From NCBI GenBank assembly GCA_963762165.1, contig CAVXJN010000001.1, positions 310,001 through 374,000 of the forward strand: a stretch of 64,000 nt of DNA. The letters are read 5' to 3'. The notes below the pieces were generated by a model that was not told the DNA's origin, did no database searches, and saw only the letters and a program-made list of their open reading frames with translations. Shown in pieces: positions 9,801 through 16,985 of the stretch; the stretch's first letter is position 1; each line of letters starts with the position of its first letter. The position numbers were made by a program, and so were the translations under genes. Source of the DNA: CAVXJN01 sp963762165 (GTDB taxonomy: Bacteria > Pseudomonadota > Gammaproteobacteria > JASBUN01).

Positions 9801-12733
9801 GAAGCCTGCACGGTGATGGACCGGGTCAAGTCGCCCTTGGTAACGGCCGTGGCCACTTCGGCGATGGCGCGCACCTGAGTGGTGAGGTTCGCCGCGAGCT
9901 GATTCACGTTGTCGGTCAGGTCGCGCCACAGACCCGCTGCGCCCGGAACTTTTGCCTGGCCGCCCAGTTTGCCTTCGATACCCACTTCGCGCGCCACGTT
10001 CGTTACCTGATCGGCGAAGGTTGCCAGGGTGTCGATCATGCCGTTGATGGTGTCGGCCAGGGCGGCGATTTCGCCCTTGGCTTCCACCGCCAGTTTGCGT
10101 TTCAGGTCGCCGTTGGCCACCGCGGTCACAACATCGGCGATACGGCGCACCTGGTTGGTGAGGTTCGCCGCCATCGAGTTCACGTTGTCGGTGAGATCCT
10201 TCCAGATCCCGCCGACGCCTAACACGTTGGCCTGGCCGCCGAGCTTGCCCTCGGTGCCCACTTCGCGGGCCATACGAGTCACTTCCGAAGCGAACGAGCC
10301 GAGCTGATCCACCATGGTGTTGATGGTGTTCTTCAGTTCGAGAATCTCGCCCTTCACGTCCACGGTGATCTTCTTGGAAAGGTCGCCGCGGGCCACCGCG
10401 GTGGTCACATCGGCGATGTTGCGCACCTGGCCGGTCAGGTTGCTGGCCATGGCGTTCACGTTGTCGGTGAGATCCTTCCAGGTACCGGCAACGCCGCGCA
10501 CCTGGGCCTGGCCGCCGAGCTTGCCTTCGGTACCCACTTCGCGGGCGACGCGGGTCACTTCCGAGGCGAAAGAGTTGAGCTGATCCACCATGGTGTTGAT
10601 GGTGCTCTTCAATTCCAGGATTTCGCCTTTGACATCCACGGTAATCTTTTTGGAAAGATCGCCGCGGGCCACGGCGGTGGTCACTTCGGCGATGTTGCGC
10701 ACCTGGCCGGTCAGGTTGCCTGCCATGGAGTTCACGTTGTCGGTCAGGTCCTCCCAGATGCCGTCGACCCCGGGCACGTTGGCCTGGCCGCCGAGCTTGC
10801 CTTCGGTGCCCACTTCGCGGGCCACACGGGTCACCTCGGATGCAAAGGAATTGAGCTGATCCACCATGGTGTTGATGGTGTTCTTCAACTCCAGAATCTC
10901 GCCCTGCACGTCCACGGTAATCTTTTTGGAAAGATCGCCACGGGCCACGGCAGTGGTCACATCGGCGATGTTACGCACCTGGCCGGTGAGATTGCGGGCC
11001 ATGGCGTTGACGTTGTCGGTCAAGTCCTTCCAGGTACCGGCCACGCCCTTCACCTGGGCCTGGCCGCCTAGTTTGCCGTCGGTGCCCACTTCGCGGGCTA
11101 CGCGGGAGACTTCCGAGGCGAACGAACTGAGCTGATCCACCATGGTGTTGATGGTGTTCTTCAGTTCGAGAATTTCGCCTTTCACGTCTACCGTGATCTT
11201 CTTGGACAGATCGCCGCGGGCCACGGCCGTGGTCACGTCGGCGATGTTGCGCACCTGGGAGGTGAGGTTGGCCGCCATGGAGTTCACGTTGTCGGTCAAA
11301 TCCTTCCAGGTGCCGGCCACGCCCTTCACCTGGGCCTGGCCACCGAGCTTGCCGTCGGTGCCCACTTCGCGGGCCACGCGGGATACTTCCGAGGCGAACG
11401 ATCCGAGCTGATCCACCATGGTGTTGATGGTGTTCTTCAGTTCGAGAATTTCGCCCTTTACGTCCACTGTGATCTTCTTGGAGAGATCGCCGCGGGCCAC
11501 GGCGGTGGTCACGTCGGCGATGTTGCGCACCTGGGAGGTGAGGTTGGCCGCCATGGAGTTCACATTGTCGGTCAGGTCCTTCCAGGTACCGCCGACGCCG
11601 GCCACGTTGGCCTGACCGCCCAGTTTGCCCTCGGTACCCACTTCGCGGGCGACGCGGGTTACCTCCGAGGCGAACGAGTTGAGCTGGTCCACCATGGTGT
11701 TGATGGTGTTCTTCAGTTCCAGGATTTCGCCTTTGACGTTTACCGTGATCTTCTTGGATAAATCCCCGCGGGCCACGGCGGTGGTCACGTCGGCGATGTT
11801 GCGCACCTGGGAAGTCAGGTTGGCCGCCATGGAGTTCACGTTGTCGGTGAGATCCTTCCAGATGCCGCCTACACCGCTCACCTGGGCCTGGCCGCCCAGC
11901 TTTCCTTCTGTGCCCACTTCACGGGCCACACGGGTTACTTCCGAGGCGAACGATCCGAGCTGATCCACCATGGTGTTGATCGTGCTCTTGAGCTCGAGAA
12001 TCTCGCCTTTCACGTCGACGGTGATTTTTTTCGACAAATCACCGCGCGCCACGGCGGTGGTCACCTCGGCGATGTTGCGTACCTGGTCGCGCAGGTTGGC
12101 GGCCATGAGGTTGACGCTGTCGGTGAGGTCCTTCCAGGTGCCGGCCACACCTTTTACCTTGGCCTGGCCACCGAGCTTACCTTCGGTACCCACTTCACGG
12201 GCCACGCGAATGGTCTCGGTGGTGAAGGAATTGAGCTGGTCAGCCATGGCGTTCACGACTTTCCCGATGCGCAGGAATTCGCCCTGCAGCGGATAGCCGT
12301 CGATTTCCAGCTGCATGCGCTGGCTCAAGTCGCCCTTGGCCACCGCGCCGATGACCCGGGACATTTCGCTGGTGGGCTTGGCCATGTCGCTGATCAAATG
12401 ATTGATGGAGTCGATGCCATCCGCCCAGGCGCCGGTGACGTTACCCATCCGCGCCCGCTGCGAGATCATGCCCTGCTTGCCGACCACCAGACCGATACGC
12501 GCCAGCTCCTTGCCCATCATGTCGTTGAGTTCGACGACGTCGTTGAAGGCGTCCGCCAGCTCTTGTCCCAGAGGTGATTCCGTAGTCGGCATTCGTACCG
12601 AGAAATCCCCTCTTTTCAGCGCCTTGAGTGCTCTCAGCAGCTGCCGCGCCTGATTTGCGTCGAGGCCGCCCTGTTCTGAAAAGTGAGCTGCAGATTTGTT
12701 CCGCACGGTCGCACTCAGGTCTTCGCGTTCCAT
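6887..12733 (-). CDS. Giant soluble poly-HAMP hybrid sensor histidine kinase with three receivers
   Basis: A 1,948-residue protein without a membrane segment. Order: divergent N-terminal HAMP-like region (about 30-219); seven nearly identical 92-residue HAMP units (220-863); a diverged ninth unit (864-955) and a partial tenth (956-1000); GAF (about 1020-1160); coiled coil (1165-1265); HisKA with His1276 in SHELRTPLN; HATPase (about 1380-1505, SDTGIGI and GGTGLGL); receivers at about 1556-1670, 1680-1800 and 1824-1945. Receivers 2 and 3 keep their Asp (1729, 1876), but receiver 1 has Asn1607. The architecture resembles the group III (Nik1-like) kinases of fungi and bacterial homologues. It is 18 bases upstream of the GGDEF/EAL regulator. 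The stimulus is unknown. Confidence 0.94.
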   Translation of the reverse strand: MEREDLSATVRNKSAAHFSEQGGLDANQARQLLRALKALKRGDFSVRMPTTESPLGQELADAFNDVVELNDMMGKELARIGLVVGKQGMISQRARMGNVTGAWADGIDSINHLISDMAKPTSEMSRVIGAVAKGDLSQRMQLEIDGYPLQGEFLRIGKVVNAMADQLNSFTTETIRVAREVGTEGKLGGQAKVKGVAGTWKDLTDSVNLMAANLRDQVRNIAEVTTAVARGDLSKKITVDVKGEILELKSTINTMVDQLGSFASEVTRVAREVGTEGKLGGQAQVSGVGGIWKDLTDNVNSMAANLTSQVRNIADVTTAVARGDLSKKITVNVKGEILELKNTINTMVDQLNSFASEVTRVAREVGTEGKLGGQANVAGVGGTWKDLTDNVNSMAANLTSQVRNIADVTTAVARGDLSKKITVDVKGEILELKNTINTMVDQLGSFASEVSRVAREVGTDGKLGGQAQVKGVAGTWKDLTDNVNSMAANLTSQVRNIADVTTAVARGDLSKKITVDVKGEILELKNTINTMVDQLSSFASEVSRVAREVGTDGKLGGQAQVKGVAGTWKDLTDNVNAMARNLTGQVRNIADVTTAVARGDLSKKITVDVQGEILELKNTINTMVDQLNSFASEVTRVAREVGTEGKLGGQANVPGVDGIWEDLTDNVNSMAGNLTGQVRNIAEVTTAVARGDLSKKITVDVKGEILELKSTINTMVDQLNSFASEVTRVAREVGTEGKLGGQAQVRGVAGTWKDLTDNVNAMASNLTGQVRNIADVTTAVARGDLSKKITVDVKGEILELKNTINTMVDQLGSFASEVTRMAREVGTEGKLGGQANVLGVGGIWKDLTDNVNSMAANLTNQVRRIADVVTAVANGDLKRKLAVEAKGEIAALADTINGMIDTLATFADQVTNVAREVGIEGKLGGQAKVPGAAGLWRDLTDNVNQLAANLTTQVRAIAEVATAVTKGDLTRSITVQASGEVASLKDNINEMISNLRETTLKNTEQDWLKTNVAKFTKMLQGQRDLLTVSRLVLSELAPLVNAQHGVFYITRVHDKETALDLQAAYAYKGRSEVPTRFQLGESLVGQCAYEKKRIFLEQVPNDYVKINSGLGESKPRNIIVMPVLFEGEVKAVIELASFGRFSETHQSFLDQLMESIGIVLNTIEANMRTEDLLTQSQSLTAELQSQQQELKNTNDRLEQQAENLRKSEELLKAQQEELQTTNSELEEKARLLSEQKAQVELKNREVELAKVALEEKAEQLALASKYKSEFLANMSHELRTPLNSLLILARLLSDNPSNNLLPKQVEFAKTIHAAGSDLLALINDILDLSKIESGTFTLEMGNERFNDMRDYVERSFRQVAHDKQLEFSIKIDSRLPATIQTDAKRLQQIFKNLLSNAFKFTDKGSVSFKMELAESGWTQDNEVLNSAESVVAFSVSDTGIGIRGDKQQIIFEAFQQADGTTSRKYGGTGLGLSISREIARRLGGELAVSSEPGLGSTFTLYLPLKSAGSDVGLRSPFSTPDEIEREDFVPRSGLVQRHLEHDDMPSDDRPSIQEDDCVLLIVDSDHAFCDTVQEVGRSLGMKTLVAWTGTAALSLAAKHSVSVIFLNASLSDMDGWAVLDLLKHDLSKRHIPVQMVCQDANVARGLMNGAVGCLQSKAKKTELTRTLKRLKKIHEKQNKRILVIEDQDIQREYLTSLLSAGNMVADGVGTGEEAINALKASAYDCVVVDLTLPDMDGLELLKTLRTKKRLNNTPMVVYTAKDLNQTDQVTLWEYSEAVITKDASSPARLVSETMLLMHVPVEDMLPEKQDMIRQLGHTDRLLARKKVLIVDDDIRNIFSLTCVLEEQDMEVLYAENGKDAIDLVKNRPDIDVVLMDVMMPDMDGYDTMRAIRALENFEKLPMIAITAKAMKGDREKCIDAGASDYMAKPIDVAQLLALLRVWLHRVEL
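10145..12076 (-). repeat. Seven-unit tandem 276-bp repeat encoding HAMP modules
   Basis: Seven consecutive 276-bp units encode seven 92-residue blocks of the poly-HAMP kinase. Each begins NIAxVTTAVARGDLSKKIT, passes through AREVGTxGKLGGQA and ends near LTxQVR. The period shows clearly in the recurring DNA stretch around gatccaccatggtgttgat. Variation is confined to a few positions per unit (G/N/S after VDQL; the VxGVxG loop; S/A after DNVN). The block before and the one after are much more diverged. This suggests recent internal amplification or gene conversion. Assemblers may miscount such units. Confidence 0.93.
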
Positions 12734-13371
12734 AGGGTTTCTCGCTATAGTTTCAAAGAGATAGGACGGATATCGGGTATTATTTTATAGTTCTGTGGCG
12801 CAATCCCCTGCTCAGGGTAGTGGTAAATCAGCATCATGCCAGTCCCGGAAGACTCGACACATGAGCCCCCCGACCCTGTTCACAGATCGGAACGCCAGCG
12901 GCCCGCAGCCGCATGTACCGGCAACTGCAAGCCCATCTCATTATACCCGCCCGGGGCCGCCGGAGCGGCGGGCGACATCAAGCAGGACGAGGGACAAGCG
13001 TATCAGCATGGCCATCGCGAACAAGCCCCGGATGGCGAGATCACGGTACCAAGGTGTTTCCAGTCGGGGAGTCGCTGAGGAGTGACGCGGTTCCGGGATG
13101 ACCGGCGCCGTGGACGCGGTCCGAGACTTGACCGCGGGCTTGCCGGCCTACGACGCCGAGCCGCCCGCTGTTTGCAATGGTAAGGACGAAGGTCCGAACG
13201 GACCTGGAGATGCGCCTCGGCAAGCGCCTCCCGCCCCGCACCGGCAAGGGTAGTGGTCTGTAGAGCTATTGCTGTGGCCCGTTTCCCCTGCGTGCGGCGA
13301 TGCATCTCCGCACGGTCGGCGCCGGGCTAAGGATCTTTCGAGCCAATATCCAGATTCTGCGCCGATTCGCG
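12734..13371. other. 638-bp intergenic region without a confident gene
   Basis: Lies between the kinase start and the end of the phaR-like gene. On the minus strand an open stretch at 12941-13147 ends in a hydrophobic segment (AIRGLFAMAMLIRLSLVLLD), but it has no good start except an ATG leaving only 24 codons and no recognisable family. A TATAAT hexamer on the minus strand (12940-12945) could be a -10 box for the kinase operon, but no matching -35 element is seen. Short frames on both strands have no similarity I recognise. The region may hold the kinase promoter and a decayed or mis-sequenced small gene. Confidence 0.4.
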
Positions 13372-13752
13372 CTAGATACCGGCCGGTCGAAAGGTCGCAT
13401 TGGGCGGCGCGCCCACTGAATCGCCGCCGGCTACCGGCACGGACGTGCCTGCCGTCGCCGAAGAACTGTACTCGTCCTGAGCGATGAATGCGTCTTTGCG
13501 AATTGCACGGCAGCGAATCCATTCCACCATCAATTCGTTGCTCAATAACCGATCGGGACCCGTCTCCCGTTCGGCGATGATTTGCAGCAGGACCCTGCGT
13601 GTGATGTCGCCACCGTCCTGACTGTCCACGACGCGCACTTCGCTCCCGTCACGGACCAGGGTGCGGATATCGGCAAGCACGATGTAGCGACTGCGATGGG
13701 TGTCGTACAGTCGTCGGTTCGGGTATTTCTTGATTAAGCGCGACTCGGCCAT
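13372..13752 (-). CDS. phaR: Polyhydroxyalkanoate synthesis regulator, PhaR-type DNA-binding domain
   Basis: A 126-residue protein whose first 60 residues match the PhaR/PHB accumulation regulatory domain: IKKYPNRRLYDTHRSRYI, then LADIRTLVRDG and an ITRRVLLQII helix. In PHA producers PhaR represses phasin and synthesis genes and senses the polymer. The tail is short and rich in Ser, Gly and Ala, and the protein is shorter than many PhaR members. I chose the ATG at 13752, directly before AESRLIKKYPNRR, because GGGGG lies just upstream; a 29-residue upstream extension looks unnatural. It sits downstream of a thiolase gene, which fits PHA metabolism. No phaC is visible in this window. Confidence 0.8.
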   Translation of the reverse strand: MAESRLIKKYPNRRLYDTHRSRYIVLADIRTLVRDGSEVRVVDSQDGGDITRRVLLQIIAERETGPDRLLSNELMVEWIRCRAIRKDAFIAQDEYSSSATAGTSVPVAGGDSVGAPPNATFRPAGI

Positions 13753-13878
13753 GTGTGCCCCCAAAATGGTCTGGGCGTGCGGACACGGCGCTTTCGCGAG
13801 CCATCGGTGCCATGTCTCCCACGAATGAACGTGCGGCACGACAGCGCATTTCGCGGCGCAGTGGGCTGAATCCGTGAC

Positions 13879-15069
13879 CTATTCGGACAGACGCTCTACT
13901 GCCATTGCCACTCCCTGCCCCCCGCCGACACATAGTGTCGCGAGACCGCGCCGAACTTGCTGCCGCTGCATACCATATAGCAGACTCACGAGAATTCGCG
14001 CGCCCGAGGCACCGATGGGATGACCCAATGCGATCGCACCACCGTTAACGTTGACCTTGGCCGGGTCCAAGCCCAGTTCCCGGTTCACGAACAATGCTTG
14101 TGCCGCAAACGCTTCATTCGCTTCGATAAGATCCAAATCATCAATGGTCCACCCCGCTTTCTCCAGGCACCGCTGGGTAGCGGGTACGGGCCCGGTTCCC
14201 ATCAGTTTCGGATCTACCCCGGCACTGGCGAATGCAACGATCCGGGCCAATGGACGCAATCCCCGGGCGGTGGCGTCAGCGGCGCTGGTGACCAGCACGG
14301 CCGCCGCACCGTCGTTGATGCCCGAGGCATTGGCCGCCGTCACCGTACCGCCGCGTTTGAACGCCGGACGCAACCTCGACAGTGATTCCGCCGTGACGGC
14401 CCCGCGGGGATGTTCATCGCGGTCGAACCAGCGTGATTCACCGCCGTTCTGGGCGATATCGATGGCGACGATTTCGTCCTGGAAAACGCCTGCATTCTGA
14501 GCCGCCTCGGTGCGCTGCTGGGATTGCGCGGCGAACGCATCCTGGGCGGCCCGGTCGACTCCCCGCTCGGCAGCGATATTTTCGGCGGTGGCGCCCATGT
14601 GACAATCGGACATGGCGCACCACAGCCCGTCCGAGAGCAGACTGTCGATCAGGTTCCAGTGGCCCAGGCGCATGCCGTGGCGCGAACCTGGCAAGAGGTG
14701 GGGCGCCAGACTCATATTTTCCTGACCGCCAGCGATCACCATGCGCGCGTCTTCGCAGCGCACGGCCTGGGCTGCCAAGTGCACGGCTTTCAGTCCCGAG
14801 CCGCACACCTTGTCGATGGTCATGGCCGGTACGCCCACGGGCAAACCTGCGGCCAGTGCCGCCTGGCGGGCAGGATTTTGGCCCGCTCCTGCCGTCAGCA
14901 CTTGACCCATGATCACTTCGTCGATTTCTTCGGGACTCACACCCGCACGCTGCAGTACCGCTTCAATGACGCGTGCCCCCAGCGCCGTAGCGGGGATGCC
15001 CGCCAATGCACCGCCGAAGGCGCCGATTGCGGTACGAGCCGCGCCGACGATCACGATCTCCGCGGTCAC
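13879..15069 (-). CDS. Acetyl-CoA C-acetyltransferase (thiolase)
   Basis: A 396-residue thiolase that condenses two acetyl-CoA to acetoacetyl-CoA or runs in reverse. The active-site Cys is in KVCGSGLKAV (about residue 89), the His in GHPIGASGARI (about 352) and the second Cys in CVGGGQG (about 382). Length and motifs match the PhaA/AtoB biosynthetic type. The start is GTG at 15069 with AGGGAA upstream; a nearby ATG is out of frame. The phaR-like regulator follows 126 bases downstream. A role in PHB formation is plausible, but a degradative role is not excluded. Confidence 0.92.
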   Translation of the reverse strand: MTAEIVIVGAARTAIGAFGGALAGIPATALGARVIEAVLQRAGVSPEEIDEVIMGQVLTAGAGQNPARQAALAAGLPVGVPAMTIDKVCGSGLKAVHLAAQAVRCEDARMVIAGGQENMSLAPHLLPGSRHGMRLGHWNLIDSLLSDGLWCAMSDCHMGATAENIAAERGVDRAAQDAFAAQSQQRTEAAQNAGVFQDEIVAIDIAQNGGESRWFDRDEHPRGAVTAESLSRLRPAFKRGGTVTAANASGINDGAAAVLVTSAADATARGLRPLARIVAFASAGVDPKLMGTGPVPATQRCLEKAGWTIDDLDLIEANEAFAAQALFVNRELGLDPAKVNVNGGAIALGHPIGASGARILVSLLYGMQRQQVRRGLATLCVGGGQGVAMAVERLSE

Positions 15070-15152
15070 GTTTCATTCCCTGCTCGGGCTAGCGCCGACA
15101 TAGGTCACCTCGCTCACGACACCGGCGCGCCACGCCGGCGCGAATCAATCGC

Positions 15153-15524
15153 TCAGGCATAGAGCTGCGACGCATCGACATAAATCGAATATTCACGGAT
15201 GCCGCCGTCGCGCAGTCGAAAAACGTTCGCAAACGGCACCCGCAATTCGGTTCCATCCAGACGGGTATAAAGCACTTCACCACGGCAGATACAGGTGCTT
15301 TTTTGTTCCACGTGCCATATATCGTCGAGCCGATGGCGCAATCCCGCAACCGAGGAAAAAAACACCTCGATCACTTTGCGCGTCGCCTCGCGGCCTCGGG
15401 TCGGATCGGAGTTCCCGAAGCGGAACACGACCTCCGGGTCCAGAAACGACAAGAATCCCTCCAGATCCCGTGTGTCGATGCTCTCGAACAGGCGCGCGAC
15501 CCAACCGCATTCATTGCTTTCCAT
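15153..15524 (-). CDS. NTF2-like (SnoaL-type) protein
   Basis: A 123-residue protein with the pattern of the NTF2/SnoaL cone fold: an N-terminal helix (WVARLFESIDTRDLEGFLSFL), then DPEVVFRFGNSDPTRGREA, and alternating strands ending in YSIYVDASQLY. Members are small isomerases, dehydratases or ligand-binding proteins. The catalytic residues cannot be deduced here. It lies 83 bases before the thiolase on the same strand. I would call it a SnoaL-like protein of unknown substrate. Confidence 0.75.
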   Translation of the reverse strand: MESNECGWVARLFESIDTRDLEGFLSFLDPEVVFRFGNSDPTRGREATRKVIEVFFSSVAGLRHRLDDIWHVEQKSTCICRGEVLYTRLDGTELRVPFANVFRLRDGGIREYSIYVDASQLYA

Positions 15525-15624
15525 TTACAACTCCTTTCCCGCGCAGAATCGATCCTCGTGCTGCTCCAAGGTCCATATCGAACGATTGCCGAAGCGGCCT
15601 GGACACGCCACGCCGCAGGGAACG

Positions 15625-16881
15625 CTACAGTTGGATATCGGCGCGACGCCAGGCGTCCAGATAGCGCGCTTGATCCTTGGTGAGGCTGTCTATTTCGATG
15701 CCGAGGGTCTTCAGTTTGATGTCCGCCACTTGCCGGTCCACAGCATCGGGCACCGCGTGAACGCCGGCGGCAAGCTTCGAGCGATGTTCCAATAAATGCA
15801 CGGCAGCAACGAACTGCATCGCGAAGGTCTGATCCATGACTTCCACCGGATGCCCCATCGCCGTCGGCGCGGCGAGATTGACCAATTCGGCCCCGGCTAT
15901 CACGTTGATATTGCGACCGTCGGCGAGACGGTATTCGACAATACCGGGGCGCACTTGGCGCTGCGATTGGGCCATCTCGGCCAGCGTGCTGATATTGACT
16001 TCGACCTGGAAATGACCTGCGTTGGCAACGACGACGCCGTCGCGCATGATTTCGAAATGTTCGCGGCGCAGAATGTCGCGATTGCCGGTGGCGGTTACGA
16101 TCAGATCAGCATCCTGTACTGCTTGCGCCATGGTCGATACCTCGAACCCGTCCATGTGGGCCCGCAACGCGTTGCGCGGATCGATTTCCGTCACCGTCAC
16201 ACGTGCACCCCAACCGCGGGCCTTGTGTGCCACCCCTTCACCACAGTAACCGAAGCCGGCAACCACCAGCCGCTTGCCGGCAATCAAAAGATTGGTAGTC
16301 AGGGCAAGATTCGCCAAAGAAGACTCGCCGGTACCGTGGACGTTGTCAAAGTAGTGCTTCATCGGCGTGTCGTTGACGGCGTACGCGGGAAACGACAAGG
16401 AGCCTTCGCGCGCCATTGCGTGCAGGCGCTGGACGCCGGTAGCGGTCTGTTCGCACACGCCATAAAGCCGATCCAAGTGCTCTGGATACCGGTGCACCAT
16501 GCGCGCGGTCAACTCGGCGGCATCGTCGAGAATGAAATTCGGCCGCCGCTCCAGGACCAGATCGTGATTGGCTTCGGACTCCTCCGCATCGGCGGCACGC
16601 CGCGCGAAACCTTCGATTGTCTGCTGCTCATTCAACGCCGCGACCACATCATCCTGGGTAGTAGCGGAAACCGACGCAGTGAACACAACTTCGGCGCCCG
16701 CTGCCGCGAGGGTTTCGATGAATACGCCGGTTTTGGCTTCGATATGCGAACCCACTGCGACCGTCATACCCGCAAACGGACGCGTGGCGGAATACAGCCG
16801 CCGTAGCTCGGCATGGATCGGCATGTGGTTGCGCGCCCAATCCAGTTTCCTGCGACCGAGTTCGACGTCAGTATCCGGCAT
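15625..16881 (-). CDS. ahcY: S-adenosylhomocysteinase, short form
   Basis: Hydrolyses S-adenosylhomocysteine to adenosine and homocysteine, closing the methylation cycle, with bound NAD. The 418-residue protein shows the substrate-region motif NDTPMKHYFDNVHGTGES and the Rossmann segment VVAGFGYCGEGVAHKARGWGA. It has LNEQQTIEGFARRA where the usual form has a longer insertion, so it resembles the compact archaeal/Thermotoga-like type more than the roughly 470-residue proteobacterial type. I take ATG 16881 (MPDTDVELGRRK) with AGGGA eight bases upstream, because a longer start would run into the pnp terminator hairpin at 16935-16960. Confidence 0.9.
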   Translation of the reverse strand: MPDTDVELGRRKLDWARNHMPIHAELRRLYSATRPFAGMTVAVGSHIEAKTGVFIETLAAAGAEVVFTASVSATTQDDVVAALNEQQTIEGFARRAADAEESEANHDLVLERRPNFILDDAAELTARMVHRYPEHLDRLYGVCEQTATGVQRLHAMAREGSLSFPAYAVNDTPMKHYFDNVHGTGESSLANLALTTNLLIAGKRLVVAGFGYCGEGVAHKARGWGARVTVTEIDPRNALRAHMDGFEVSTMAQAVQDADLIVTATGNRDILRREHFEIMRDGVVVANAGHFQVEVNISTLAEMAQSQRQVRPGIVEYRLADGRNINVIAGAELVNLAAPTAMGHPVEVMDQTFAMQFVAAVHLLEHRSKLAAGVHAVPDAVDRQVADIKLKTLGIEIDSLTKDQARYLDAWRRADIQL

Positions 16882-16934
16882 GATGGGATCCCTGTTGAAT
16901 CTCGTTTCAGTGACGTGCGGCGAAGTTATGAAAC

Positions 16935-16960
16935 GAAAAAGGGCCTCGCGGCCCTTTTTC
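16935..16960 (-). terminator. Intrinsic terminator after pnp
   Basis: A perfect 11-bp stem (GAAAAAGGGCC / GGCCCTTTTTC) with a four-base loop, ending in a T run on the minus strand. It begins 25 bases after the pnp stop codon, so it most likely ends the rimP-to-pnp transcript. The T run on either strand could allow bidirectional action. Confidence 0.88.
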
Positions 16961-16985
16961 ATTCACTGCCGATTTCCGAGCGGCA

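Noticed and set aside
10314..11411. Row of 89-codon plus-strand frames at a 276-bp spacing
   Set aside because: They are antisense shadows of the HAMP repeat and only mirror its period.
13372..15069. PHB synthesis operon phaCAB
   Set aside because: Only a thiolase and a PhaR-like regulator are present; no phaC or phaB gene lies in the window.
16882..16934. SAH riboswitch upstream of ahcY
   Set aside because: Only about 50 bases lie between the pnp terminator and the ahcY start and no matching fold or conserved core is visible.
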